Below, in pieces: positions 8,767 to 18,075 of a DNA stretch of 61,653 nt. The stretch's first letter is position 1; each line of letters starts with the position of its first letter. A model generated the notes under the pieces. It did not search any database. It had not been told where the DNA came from and saw nothing but the letters and a program-made list of their open reading frames with translations. The DNA is from Bacteroidales bacterium (GTDB lineage: Bacteria > Bacteroidota > Bacteroidia > Bacteroidales > ML635J-15): positions 1-61,653 of the forward strand of contig QKHS01000075.1 in NCBI GenBank assembly GCA_003249955.1, given 5' to 3'. Both the position numbers and the translations under genes were made by a program.

Positions 8767-10413
8767 ATGAGTTTTAACCCGAAGTCCTTACAAAACCCTG
8801 CCTATATAGGCATATTGCTATTGTTTTGTTATTTTGCTTTCTTTTTTGCATTAGGAAATAAAACCCTTCACATATGGGATGAATCCAGAAATGGAATAAG
8901 TGCATATGAAGTGAGTAAAAACAATAGTTTTTTAATGCCAACATATAATGGAACAACAGACATGTGGAACACAAAGCCACCATTGCTCATTGATTGTCAG
9001 GCTGTTTGTATTAAGCTATTCGGCAATAATGAGACAGCAGTCAGGTTGCCAAGTGCTATTGTTTCGACCTTAACAGTTTTGCTTATTTTCCTGCTTATAT
9101 CAACACTTACAAAATCAAAGCCTCTTGGTTTTCTGGCAGCAGGAGTTTTTCTCGCTACTCCTGGACTACTTCCGTATCATGCTCTGAGGCAAGGTGATTT
9201 TGAGGCATTTATTTTGTTCTTTTCTGCTGCATACTCTTTAGCCTTCCTGTATTATACGGAAAGGAAAAATAACAGAACTTTATATTGGGCAATGTCTTTA
9301 TTTACGCTGGCTTTTCTCTCTAAAAGTTCAGCCTCGCTGTTCTTTCTTCCCGGTATCGGTATTTATATTCTGCTAAAAAAGGAACTTTTGCCGTTGCTGA
9401 AAAACAAGCATTTTTATTTTTCATTATTAATTCCTCTTATTGTATTGGGCGGATATTATTTATTACGGGAAAGTTATAATCCCGGTTATATTAAGGCTGT
9501 TTATGATAATGAATTCGGAGGCAGGGCATTCACCTCTATTGAAGGACATTCAAAACCATTTTTGTTTTATTTCAATTTCCTGACAGATTACGCTTTAGGT
9601 TGGTGGTATTGGCTTATTCCTGCAGGCTTGTTATTAACATTCTTTGAGAAGAATAAACAAGTGAAAAATATTTTTATTTTTTCATTATTGTTGGCTTTTA
9701 CTCACTTGTTGATTATTTCTGTAACAAAAACCAAACTGGAGTGGTATTGTTTTCCGGAAGTTACTTTCTGGGTTATTTTGTCAGCTATATCAATATATCA
9801 GATTATAAATATGCTGACATGGTTTGTGAAAAGACCTCAAATTAAGGAAATTGTAATGATTATTGCATTTATCGGGGTATTGTATTATCCGTTGCAGAAG
9901 CAGTTAAAACTTGTTAAGTTTCTTGCAATTGAGGAATCATGGCAAAAGAATGTTAAGGTTTTTCTCAGAGACAGAGTGGAAAAACTAATTCCCTCCGGGA
10001 TGGACCCCATTGTATTGATATCAGGTAATTATGAACAAAACTCACTTTTCTATATTTACAAATTGAGGGATAACGGATATAACATTGGTTTGGGTAATTT
10101 TCAGGAAGTTAAAGAAAATACATATGTTATTTTAGATATTGCAGACGACCAGAAAATGATGGAATCTTTCATTTTTTGTGCAAATATCGATACCGTTGAA
10201 ATTTTTTCAGAGAGTGTTAAAGCTTTTTATGTAGGAAAGTACAGGACAGAAGAAGAAGCGATATTATATGCCGAAAATTTTATACTCTCCAGTGCTGAAT
10301 ATAAAAACTATATCGCAGATAAGGCAGAGCAAAACGGAGTAGAATTTGAAGTCCAGTTGTTTAATGATGCAGATTATTTAGTTAAAAACGCCAGAAATAA
10401 ACTCGGAATTTAA
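8767..10413 (+). CDS. GT39-family (ArnT/PMT-like) membrane glycosyltransferase
   Basis: 548 residues with an N-terminal half of 10-12 transmembrane helices and a soluble C-terminal part (from about 385). The first periplasmic loop has HIWDESRNG, whose Asp-Glu is the expected catalytic site in ArnT/PMT enzymes, followed by the TKPPL motif. LRQGDFEAF and FLSKSSASLFFLPG are also typical. The enzyme should transfer a sugar from a lipid-phosphate donor to an acceptor on the periplasmic face. The preceding GtrA and GT2 genes would supply that donor. The acceptor (lipid A, glycan or protein) is not evident. It is 50 bp after the GT2 gene, probably in one operon. Confidence 0.88.
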   Translation: MSFNPKSLQNPAYIGILLLFCYFAFFFALGNKTLHIWDESRNGISAYEVSKNNSFLMPTYNGTTDMWNTKPPLLIDCQAVCIKLFGNNETAVRLPSAIVSTLTVLLIFLLISTLTKSKPLGFLAAGVFLATPGLLPYHALRQGDFEAFILFFSAAYSLAFLYYTERKNNRTLYWAMSLFTLAFLSKSSASLFFLPGIGIYILLKKELLPLLKNKHFYFSLLIPLIVLGGYYLLRESYNPGYIKAVYDNEFGGRAFTSIEGHSKPFLFYFNFLTDYALGWWYWLIPAGLLLTFFEKNKQVKNIFIFSLLLAFTHLLIISVTKTKLEWYCFPEVTFWVILSAISIYQIINMLTWFVKRPQIKEIVMIIAFIGVLYYPLQKQLKLVKFLAIEESWQKNVKVFLRDRVEKLIPSGMDPIVLISGNYEQNSLFYIYKLRDNGYNIGLGNFQEVKENTYVILDIADDQKMMESFIFCANIDTVEIFSESVKAFYVGKYRTEEEAILYAENFILSSAEYKNYIADKAEQNGVEFEVQLFNDADYLVKNARNKLGI

Positions 10414-10539
10414 AATGTCAGAAACTTTTCAGATTTAGGAAAGCCTCTGTTAGCAACAGTATTATAAATGTCAGTTATCCCGGAGATTTATAAGTTTCAG
10501 AATCTTTTCAAACCGATTTAAAAGTTAAAAAGTAATTTG

Positions 10540-10547
10540 TATTTTTG
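10540..10547 (+). promoter_or_regulatory. -7 promoter box of the lectin/GH16/MBOAT operon
   Basis: TATTTTTG matches TAnnTTTG and lies 46 bp upstream of the ATG at 10594, in the 180-bp gap after the GT39 gene. It suggests the next three genes have their own transcript. Confidence 0.65.
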
Positions 10548-10593
10548 AAAACTCAAAATTGTATAGCTATATAAAACCATTAAGGAAAGAAGG

Positions 10594-12711
10594 ATGACTA
10601 AAGAAATAAAAAAGATAAAATCAGGACGAACGTTTTTGATAATTTTTTCAATTATTTTTATTGTAATAACGCTATTTATTTTTTTTATCGGAAAGAAGTT
10701 GGATACCCCCCCCAAGGTTAGTGCTGTTGAAGACATTCAGGTTGTTAACGACTTTAAATATTTTATAGACTTTGAGACAGATAAATATCTTGGTCCCAAT
10801 AGTTTGCTTACATCTACAAAAGCATTATCGGGCAAGCAATGTGGACTTATAGATAAAAACGGCAAATATGGGCCGGCAGTAATTATTCCGGTTCCTACAA
10901 ATGATACCTCTGAAATATCTGATATCATTGTTAAATTCTGGCTTAATCCATCAACTCCGGGAATAGATGTTGCTATGGCTTTTTCTATTGTAGACCAAAA
11001 TAATAATCAGGTTCATTGGGAAGGATATCCTGTAAAAGGAAACTCTTTTGCAATAGATAATTGGTATTCGTTTACCTGCAGGTTCAAATATCCTAAGGAA
11101 TTTATAAATACTACATATTCTTTGAAATTGTATTTAATGAGCAACAATAAAGACTATACTCCTGTATATATTGATGATGTCTCAGTATCGTTAAAGGAAA
11201 ATGCAGACAACGGATCTCCCAGATCCAAATTAATAGACTTCGAAGAATCAAATGATAAGAGAATCAGCTCAAAATATGCCAAGTCCGGTTATTACAGCAC
11301 TTATGCAAAAGGCGAGAATGGTTTTTCTGAATCCGTAATTATCCCGTTTAAGGATTTGGATATAAGCAACATAAACAGTGTCTCACTTAGTTTTAATTAT
11401 CTGAGCGAAACATCAGATCTGAATGCCGTTTTTGTAGTTTCTGTTTGCGATTCAACCTCAAAGGACTTGCTGTGGCAGGGAATAGACTTGTCAAAAGCCG
11501 ACTTTAAAGAAAAGGTCTGGGAAACAGCAAATGGCAGCATCCTTATTCCTGAAGAAATTGCAAAACCAGAAAACAGCTTAAAGATTTATCTCTGGAACAG
11601 AAATGAAAATCAGGTGTTTCTGGATGATGTTTATATCGTTATTAAAGAAAACAGCAAGACAAACGATAGCGTACAACCAGCCTTTGATCTTATTGGCCAA
11701 AAGAAATTTCAACCGGGAGCAAACAGACCTCCGTATAATTCATATGTAGTTAATTTGCAGAAAGCTGATGCAGAAAGTGTTGTGTCTCTGAATAAAATAT
11801 TTACGAGAAAATCAAGGATTCTGACCGGGAAATTTGATGAAAGTACGGGGAAAGATCAGATCTTTTATGAAGAATCGGGGAAATATAATATTTTGTATCT
11901 TGAGAACGGATCTGTCGTTTCTAAAGAAGTTTCTTTTCATCCGGCAATAAGTAAAGATTCAAGATTATTTGCGGACAAAGAATTTTTGTTTTCAATCAAT
12001 CCTGTTGATGGTTTAATATGTGTACATAAATATCAGGCTAATCAAAATAAATTTATTGAAACGGGACGTATTAAATGTTCGGGAGTCGATAAAGTAATTG
12101 CAGTTACAGCTAATCCTGATAATTCTTTTTCGGTATTTGAAAATGACGGGAACATTTTAACTTATGCCCTTAAATCTGGATCTTATGCTCAGGTTTCCGG
12201 GAATAAACCGGTCAACCCGTATCAGGGGAATTTAAAATTCTTGAAAGCAGATTTTTTCGGAATTAATAAAGAAGATGTATTGCTGATTTATCTGGAAAAA
12301 AGTCAGGATAAGTATGTGCTCTTAACTTACAATGCAGGAATAAAAGGATGGGCATTGTCAGATAAATATAAAGGCAACTCAGTACAATCCTATGATCAGC
12401 TTGATTTTGCAAGTGACTATTCTGTAATTGATTATGATAAAACCGGGGAAAAGGAGTTGTTGCAGTTGAACAAGACAAAACGTTTCGACTTAAGGATAAT
12501 AAATTTTGATATCATGACTTATAATATTTTATTTAATGTGGAATTTAAAGGATTCCCTAAAAAGCAGAACCCGAAATATTATGAAGTCTCAAAAATTATA
12601 TGCGGGGATTTTTCAGGAGATGGCTGCAGCGAAATAATTATTTTCCAGGATAACATAAGCAAGGTTGACTGGTTAACACAAAAAACAGAAATGTATTCAT
12701 TCAGTAAATAA
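10594..12711 (+). CDS. Membrane-anchored protein with duplicated lectin-like domain and propeller-like C-terminus; function unknown
   Basis: 705 residues; I do not recognise a named family. Residues 13-33 are a single membrane anchor, so the rest should be periplasmic. Two copies of a ~150-residue beta-sandwich-like unit follow (about 50-205 and 210-352). Both open with an (I/F)DFE strand and end in VYIDDVSVSLKEN or VFLDDVYIVIKEN, and resemble carbohydrate-binding modules. From about 385 the sequence resembles a beta-propeller and ends with FG-GAP-like calcium loops (DYDKTGEKELL, GDFSGDGCSEIIIF). It is the first of three tightly packed genes (2-3 bp gaps) with a GH16-like lipoprotein and an MBOAT acyltransferase, so a role in polysaccharide handling is inferred. 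A run of eight C (10706-10713) lies near the start. Confidence 0.75.
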   Translation: MTKEIKKIKSGRTFLIIFSIIFIVITLFIFFIGKKLDTPPKVSAVEDIQVVNDFKYFIDFETDKYLGPNSLLTSTKALSGKQCGLIDKNGKYGPAVIIPVPTNDTSEISDIIVKFWLNPSTPGIDVAMAFSIVDQNNNQVHWEGYPVKGNSFAIDNWYSFTCRFKYPKEFINTTYSLKLYLMSNNKDYTPVYIDDVSVSLKENADNGSPRSKLIDFEESNDKRISSKYAKSGYYSTYAKGENGFSESVIIPFKDLDISNINSVSLSFNYLSETSDLNAVFVVSVCDSTSKDLLWQGIDLSKADFKEKVWETANGSILIPEEIAKPENSLKIYLWNRNENQVFLDDVYIVIKENSKTNDSVQPAFDLIGQKKFQPGANRPPYNSYVVNLQKADAESVVSLNKIFTRKSRILTGKFDESTGKDQIFYEESGKYNILYLENGSVVSKEVSFHPAISKDSRLFADKEFLFSINPVDGLICVHKYQANQNKFIETGRIKCSGVDKVIAVTANPDNSFSVFENDGNILTYALKSGSYAQVSGNKPVNPYQGNLKFLKADFFGINKEDVLLIYLEKSQDKYVLLTYNAGIKGWALSDKYKGNSVQSYDQLDFASDYSVIDYDKTGEKELLQLNKTKRFDLRIINFDIMTYNILFNVEFKGFPKKQNPKYYEVSKIICGDFSGDGCSEIIIFQDNISKVDWLTQKTEMYSFSK
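10706..10713 (+). repeat. C8 homopolymer tract inside the coding region
   Basis: Eight consecutive C bases encode the Thr-Pro-Pro just after the membrane anchor of the 705-residue protein. In an AT-rich genome such a run is rare, and slippage would shift the frame at about residue 38. Confidence 0.8.
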
Positions 12712-12713
12712 TT

Positions 12714-14633
12714 ATGAAAAAATATAGATTACTTATAATATTAATATTCCCGTTAATGTTTTCATGTAACGGCGAAAAAAAAGCGAAGATTAAAACTACA
12801 GATTTCAGTCTTACAGAGCTTAATTTGCTTACTAATTATCCGAAAGACGTACTTTATATGGACTATACAGGAGCAATGCATGGTTTCGTAATTCCTTCCG
12901 CTTCTCAGACTGCTGACGGCCGGTTCGATTTTAATTTTACCGTTAAAAATGAAAGTGAAACCCCTAAGAAACTTTTCTATAAGATATATTATCAGAATGA
13001 GTCATATAAGTTCCCTGACTTTGATGAAAATGACGAAACCAAACAAAACCAGTTTGCCCATGAGAACTTTTATGGTAGCTGGGAAGATACAGATACTTAT
13101 TTTAAACCATGCGGAGAAATTGCTCCCGGCGAAGAAAAACAGATAACAGATAATTTCAGAATTGTCGGAAATCCGCGCAACGAGGATAAGTATTTTTTCG
13201 AAGGAGAAAATGACAGATGGAAAAGAAATCCAAGGGTAGGAGATTATAGCTTCATGATTGTAATTATTGATGAGGAAGGTCTGAATAAAGTTCCTGAAAA
13301 CATAAAAAATATTAAGCTCGCAGAAAATGAAATGTTTGCTTCCCCGTTTTTTTATTTTTTACATGGAGAAGGAAAGTCATTTGATAATTGCATAGTTAGT
13401 TTTACTGATAAATTTATAAATATTAAGGCATCTCCCGATTTAGGAAAGGGAGTTTATATTGATGATTATAAATTTAAGAACTCTGAAGAGCCCGGCTACT
13501 CGGATTATTTCAATTGTAACTGCAACAACGACGAAAAATTAAACGAAGAAGCTCCTGTAGGGCAGTTTATTCATTATATCGATGAGTCTTCAAAATTTAA
13601 TAATGTCCCGGTTATTTCTGATTTTTTTGACGGAAGTTTTACTCAGGAAGAATATAACTGGCTTAGAGCATTCTACAAGACAGAAGACAGAATAGCTGTT
13701 TTACCTCAGGTTGCAAAGAAACCTTGCGAAACAATATATAGCGATACTATTGACAGAAAGATTGTTCTGAAAAATCCGAAATGCGAATACGGAGAATGGA
13801 AGAAGCAAAATGTAGGAATGATTACGCGAAATGGTTTTACCTATGGAAAATTCACGGTTAAGGCAAAATTAACCGAACTTCTCAATGAGGACTTTGTCTG
13901 GAACGGCATTACCAATGCTATATGGCTGATTTATCAGGGGGGCAGAGGTCAGAACGAAACCGGCTGGAATCTTCGCCGTCCGTGTAAAAAGAAAGGCTAC
14001 ATGAAAACATATTGGGGCGGTCGCGAAGATGAGCGTGTTGAACGTGTTGCTTATTCCGAGATTGATTTTGAAATTCTGAAAACTGTACCATATTGTCCAA
14101 GCGAAAAGTTTCCGCCGGTTTACGATAATTACGAAGCCCGTACAAACAAAGTAAATGCATGGAATACCCAAATGCCTGATGATGTTGATAAAGATAAAAA
14201 AAATATTGCTGTTTGTTGTACAAACTGGGATATGGCCTGTTGGGAGCCTAAAAACTTTTCAGCAGGATGCCATACCGTTACACATAACGGTAAAATATAT
14301 TATGCTCACAGATGGGAAGATTGCTACAGAGCTGTTACCACAAAACATATGGCTCCGGATGATGATTTGTTCGGAAGCGAGTATTATTATTTCCAGATTG
14401 ACTGGCAGCCCGATAAAATTATATGGCGTATAGGCCCGGAAAAAAACAAACTTTATGAAGTCGGGTACATTGACAATACTATTTCGGCAATACCCGATAA
14501 CCAGATGTTGCTTATAATCACACAGGAATTCCATAACACAAACTGGTGGCCCGGATCTCCTTATCTGCAGGAAAATATCCCGTTTCCGGCAAAAGATTAT
14601 GTAGGTGAAGTTTATGAAATAACAATTGAGTAA
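12714..14633 (+). CDS. GH16-like lipoprotein (glycoside hydrolase or transglycosylase fold)
   Basis: 639 residues. A lipoprotein signal ends in LMFSCNGE with the acylated Cys at residue 18. The N-terminal ~300 residues are unfamiliar. The C-terminal half looks like the GH16 jelly roll: GFTYGKFTVKAKL, NGITNAIWLIYQGG, the motif EIDFE (about 445-449, matching the E-x-D-x-E catalytic motif), then QIDWQPDKIIWRIG and a C-terminal NTNWWPGSPY. GH16 enzymes cut or transfer beta-1,3/1,4-linked glucans and galactans. Inserts around the catalytic motif (cysteine-rich CCTNWDMACW) make it divergent. It sits 2 bp after the lectin-like gene and 3 bp before an MBOAT gene. This suggests processing or release of a self-made polysaccharide more than food degradation, since no SusC/SusD pair is present. 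Confidence 0.8.
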   Translation: MKKYRLLIILIFPLMFSCNGEKKAKIKTTDFSLTELNLLTNYPKDVLYMDYTGAMHGFVIPSASQTADGRFDFNFTVKNESETPKKLFYKIYYQNESYKFPDFDENDETKQNQFAHENFYGSWEDTDTYFKPCGEIAPGEEKQITDNFRIVGNPRNEDKYFFEGENDRWKRNPRVGDYSFMIVIIDEEGLNKVPENIKNIKLAENEMFASPFFYFLHGEGKSFDNCIVSFTDKFINIKASPDLGKGVYIDDYKFKNSEEPGYSDYFNCNCNNDEKLNEEAPVGQFIHYIDESSKFNNVPVISDFFDGSFTQEEYNWLRAFYKTEDRIAVLPQVAKKPCETIYSDTIDRKIVLKNPKCEYGEWKKQNVGMITRNGFTYGKFTVKAKLTELLNEDFVWNGITNAIWLIYQGGRGQNETGWNLRRPCKKKGYMKTYWGGREDERVERVAYSEIDFEILKTVPYCPSEKFPPVYDNYEARTNKVNAWNTQMPDDVDKDKKNIAVCCTNWDMACWEPKNFSAGCHTVTHNGKIYYAHRWEDCYRAVTTKHMAPDDDLFGSEYYYFQIDWQPDKIIWRIGPEKNKLYEVGYIDNTISAIPDNQMLLIITQEFHNTNWWPGSPYLQENIPFPAKDYVGEVYEITIE

Positions 14634-14636
14634 GCC

Positions 14637-16058
14637 ATGGTATTCAGTAGTACTCTTTTTTTACTTTATTTTTTACCAGTATTTCTCACGGTTTACTATC
14701 TTTCAGATGTAAAATACAAGAATTATATCGCATTGGCGGCCAGCATTTTTTTCTATGCCTGGGGAGCTCCTGATTTTATATTCATAGTTCTTGGGTCTAT
14801 TATAGTTGATTTTTTCATTGTTCAGAAAATGTACGAATCAACAGGGCTAAAGAAAAAATTATTGCTTACCACCTCTGTTTTACTTAATTTAGGTCTGCTG
14901 GCATATTTTAAATATGCAAATTTCTTTGTTGATAACCTTAATGTTTTGCTTGGAATAACAGGTGCCGGAGCGATACAGATGACCAAAATCATAATGCCTA
15001 TAGGGATTTCGTTTTTTTCGTTTCAGAAATTTACTTACGGTATTGATGTTTTCAGAGGAAAACATAAACCACTTAAAAAAGTCACAGATCTGGCATTATA
15101 TATTTTGCTTTTCCCGCAGCTTATCGCGGGGCCTATTGTTCGTTACGGTGAAATAGCCGATCAACTTGAAGACAGGCAGCAAAACGAAACAATTGATAAT
15201 AAACTGACCGGCCTGTTCAGGTTTATTCTTGGTCTGTCAAAAAAAGTTCTTATTGCAAATGTGATGGGAGCAGAAGCTGATAAAATTTTTGCAATGAATC
15301 CTGACATGATGAATTCGTCAGTAGCATGGATAGGTATTCTGGCCTATACTTTCCAGATTTATTTCGATTTTTCAGGATATTCCGATATGGCTATTGGTTT
15401 GGGTAAAATGATAGGATTTAAATTTCCCGAGAATTTTGATAATCCTTATGTGTCACGCTCAATTTCAGAGTTCTGGAGACGTTGGCATATGACTCTTGGC
15501 CGTTGGATGAAAGACTATCTTTATATCCCGTTGGGAGGTAACAGGGTAAATTCAAAATTCAGGCTGTATTTTAATTTATGGTTTGTTTTTCTTGTGTCGG
15601 GATTATGGCATGGTGCAGCATGGACTTTCATCGCGTGGGGTGCATTTCATGGCTTATTCCTTATTCTTGACAGACTCTTTTTGCTTAAAGTCCTTGACAA
15701 AATAGGAAAATTACCTGCTATGATTTTTACCTTTATTGTAACTATGATAGGCTGGGTAATATTCAGGTCTGTTTCTCTGGACTTCGCTTTTGCTTATATC
15801 GGGAAATTGTTTTCATTTAACTTCGGACCCGCCGGATATCCCGACCTGGAATTTATCACAGTATTGATAATAGCAGTTATATTTAGTTTTATTACTGCGA
15901 TTAAACCGGGTAAAAAACTGGAGGATAAAATACTGTACCAGCAATATCCGGTAAGTAGATATCTGGTTATGAGTATTTGCTGTATGTTGTTACTTATTGT
16001 CTGTGTGGCAGATATAAGTTCTTCAGGATTTAATCCGTTTATTTATTTCAGATTTTGA
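14637..16058 (+). CDS. MBOAT-family O-acyltransferase (AlgI/DltB-like)
   Basis: 473 residues with about ten or more membrane helices. It opens with the family start MVFSSTLFLLYFLPVFLTVY. It has FFSFQKFTYGIDVFRG, FPQLIAGPIVRY, YFDFSGYSDMAIG and SRSISEFWRRWHMTLGRW, then the active-site region SGLWHGAAWTFIAWGAFHG with the conserved His. This family passes acyl groups, usually acetyl, across the membrane to a periplasmic partner that modifies a polysaccharide or teichoic acid. The usual partner (AlgJ/AlgX/DltD-like SGNH protein) is not encoded next to it. The GH16 and lectin-like genes occupy that position, 3 bp upstream. Confidence 0.93.
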   Translation: MVFSSTLFLLYFLPVFLTVYYLSDVKYKNYIALAASIFFYAWGAPDFIFIVLGSIIVDFFIVQKMYESTGLKKKLLLTTSVLLNLGLLAYFKYANFFVDNLNVLLGITGAGAIQMTKIIMPIGISFFSFQKFTYGIDVFRGKHKPLKKVTDLALYILLFPQLIAGPIVRYGEIADQLEDRQQNETIDNKLTGLFRFILGLSKKVLIANVMGAEADKIFAMNPDMMNSSVAWIGILAYTFQIYFDFSGYSDMAIGLGKMIGFKFPENFDNPYVSRSISEFWRRWHMTLGRWMKDYLYIPLGGNRVNSKFRLYFNLWFVFLVSGLWHGAAWTFIAWGAFHGLFLILDRLFLLKVLDKIGKLPAMIFTFIVTMIGWVIFRSVSLDFAFAYIGKLFSFNFGPAGYPDLEFITVLIIAVIFSFITAIKPGKKLEDKILYQQYPVSRYLVMSICCMLLLIVCVADISSSGFNPFIYFRF

Positions 16059-16126
16059 TTGTTTTTGCATTGTTAAGAAGTTTTTTTAACTTTAACTCCT
16101 GAACACAAACAATTTTAAATGATTTT

Positions 16127-16819
16127 ATGAAAGACAAAAATCAGATAAAAATCCTTTTGGTTGATGACGATCCGGACATCAGAGAATTTATGTCTTACAA
16201 TTTACGTAAAGAATCTTATGATGTCTATCTGGCCGAAAACGGAGAAAAAGCTATCAGCAAAGCAAAGAAACATTTGCCGGATTTGATAATTCTTGATGTT
16301 ATGATGCCCGGTATGGATGGCATAGAAGTTTGTGAAGCTCTGAGAAAAGAAAAACAAACCGAAAATATTTTAATATGTTTTCTCACTGCCCGTGGCGAAG
16401 ATTACTCGCACATAGCAGGTTTTAATGCCGGAGCCGATGACTATGTTACAAAACCTGTACAGCCCGCAGTGTTTATGAAGAAAATAGAAGCAATGTTACG
16501 CAGGGCAAACATGTTCAGGGAAGAACGGGAAACAGGTGATTTTAAATCCGGAAAACTTGAAATAGAGTTTAAATCCCACGATGTAAAAGTTGACGGAGTG
16601 CCGGTTATTCTTGCAAAAAAAGAATTCTTATTGTTAAAACTTCTGGTTTCGTCTCCCGGCAAGGTGTTTTCGAGAGACGATATTTATTCTGCCGTATGGG
16701 GAAATGAAGTCGTTGTAGGTGACAGAACAATAGATGTTCACATAAGAAAACTCCGTGAGAAAATAGGAGAAGATTTTATTGTTACACTCAAAGGTATTGG
16801 CTATAAATTTAATGTTTAA
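16127..16819 (+). CDS. OmpR/PhoB-family response regulator
   Basis: 230 residues. The receiver domain (8-122) has the acidic pocket VDDDPD, phospho-acceptor Asp57 in ILDVMMPGMDG, a Thr in FLTARG and the KP pair in DDYVTKPV. The C-terminal winged helix (about 140-230) contains AKKEFLLLKLLVSSPGKVF, VGDRTIDVHIRKLREKI and GIGYKF. It should bind DNA as a dimer when phosphorylated. The partner kinase gene follows directly and may overlap its end. The targets are unknown; the adjacent glycan genes are possible. Confidence 0.96.
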   Translation: MKDKNQIKILLVDDDPDIREFMSYNLRKESYDVYLAENGEKAISKAKKHLPDLIILDVMMPGMDGIEVCEALRKEKQTENILICFLTARGEDYSHIAGFNAGADDYVTKPVQPAVFMKKIEAMLRRANMFREERETGDFKSGKLEIEFKSHDVKVDGVPVILAKKEFLLLKLLVSSPGKVFSRDDIYSAVWGNEVVVGDRTIDVHIRKLREKIGEDFIVTLKGIGYKFNV

Positions 16820-16823
16820 AAAA

Positions 16824-17873
16824 ATGAAAAATTTCAGTGCTAATATTCTGGCAATTATTTATTCGGCAATAATAGCCGCGATAGTTTTGACTTTTATCGG
16901 CATATTCGATTTTTCGCTGGGGCTGAAAATAAACTGGGGAATAGTACTCGTTGTAACAGCCATTTGTTTGGTGGTTTCATTTTTAATGCTCAGGTTTTTA
17001 TTGTTTTCATTTATCTACAACCGCATTAAGCTTATTTACAAAACAATTCATAAAAGAAAAGAAGGCAGGAATATCAACCGTGAAAAATTTAATTATTCAA
17101 CCGACCTTATAAAACAGGTTGATGAGGATGTGCATAACTGGGCTTCGGAGCAGGAACAGCAGATGGAGCAGATTATAGAGACCAGCAATTACCGCAAGGA
17201 GTTTGTCGGAAATGTGTCTCATGAGCTTAAAACCCCTATATTTAATATTCAGGGATACACTCTTACCTTGCTTGAGGGAGGATTGCAGGATGAAAGCATA
17301 AATGAACGCTATCTCAGAAAAATTGAAAAAAACATTAACAGAATGATAAACATTGTTAATGATCTTGATGAAATTACAAGGCTTGAGGCCGGACAGCTCA
17401 AGCTAAGAATGAAAGTTTTTGATCCGGTTGAATTGTGCAAAGACTCATTTGAATCATCAGAAAAAATATCAAAAGAAAAAAATATCAGACTTGAAATTGT
17501 AAATCATCTCGAAAAACAATTTAATGTTAAAGCAGATAAAGAATTTATCCGTCAGGTCTTTTCAAATCTTATAATTAATGCCATACATTATAATAACCCG
17601 GGTGGAATGGTAAAAGCAGAGTTTTTTGAAATGGGAAAAAATATTCTTGTCGAAATTACCGATAACGGGGTTGGCATTCCGGAGGAAGATTTACCCAGAG
17701 TTTTCGAGAGGTTCTACCGTGTTGATAAAAGCCGCGCTTTAAACTCCGGTGGCTCGGGTCTGGGGCTTGCCATTGTTAAACATATTATCGAAGCCCACGG
17801 GCAAAAACTAAATGTGCGCAGTACAGTCGGAGTCGGAACCACAATTGCATTTACTCTGAAAAGGGAAGGGTAG
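16824..17873 (+). CDS. PhoR-like sensor histidine kinase
   Basis: About 349 residues from this ATG; an ATG at 16812 overlapping the regulator stop is the alternative, and the longer TTG frame is unlikely. Two transmembrane helices (about 7-27 and 34-60) leave almost no periplasmic loop, so an external ligand domain is missing. A short linker leads to the HisKA domain with the phospho-His in FVGNVSHELKTPIFNIQGY. The ATPase domain follows with N box (FSNLIINAIHYN), G1 (DNGVGIPEEDL), F box (FERFYRVD) and G2 (GGSGLGLAIVK). The gene is coupled to the response regulator upstream. Lack of a sensor domain suggests it responds to membrane state or a partner protein, as PhoR does. Confidence 0.94.
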   Translation: MKNFSANILAIIYSAIIAAIVLTFIGIFDFSLGLKINWGIVLVVTAICLVVSFLMLRFLLFSFIYNRIKLIYKTIHKRKEGRNINREKFNYSTDLIKQVDEDVHNWASEQEQQMEQIIETSNYRKEFVGNVSHELKTPIFNIQGYTLTLLEGGLQDESINERYLRKIEKNINRMINIVNDLDEITRLEAGQLKLRMKVFDPVELCKDSFESSEKISKEKNIRLEIVNHLEKQFNVKADKEFIRQVFSNLIINAIHYNNPGGMVKAEFFEMGKNILVEITDNGVGIPEEDLPRVFERFYRVDKSRALNSGGSGLGLAIVKHIIEAHGQKLNVRSTVGVGTTIAFTLKREG

Positions 17874-17948
17874 AGATTACGCAAATCAGGGACTTCAAAT
17901 AAGTTGTAAAAACTTTTTCATCATTACGTGTTAATAAATTTTGTCAAC

Positions 17949-17965
17949 AAAAGCGATGGCTTTTT
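17949..17965 (+). terminator. Weak intrinsic terminator candidate
   Basis: AAAAGC-GATG-GCTTTTT forms a 6-bp stem followed by T residues, 75 bp after the histidine kinase stop. The stem is short and mostly A:T, so this is tentative. Confidence 0.35.
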
Positions 17966-18075
17966 CGTTTTAGATGAGATTTTGCTATAATTTTATGGGT
18001 GAAAGAAATTTATTGAATACTGAATAACTTTCTTTTTATTGAGTAAGAGTATTTTGAATATTAATTATAGAGTAC

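Noticed and set aside
13869-14534. Several minus-strand frames of 90-101 residues inside the GH16 gene
   Set aside because: They are antisense to the catalytic half of the lipoprotein and lack any start signals or motifs.
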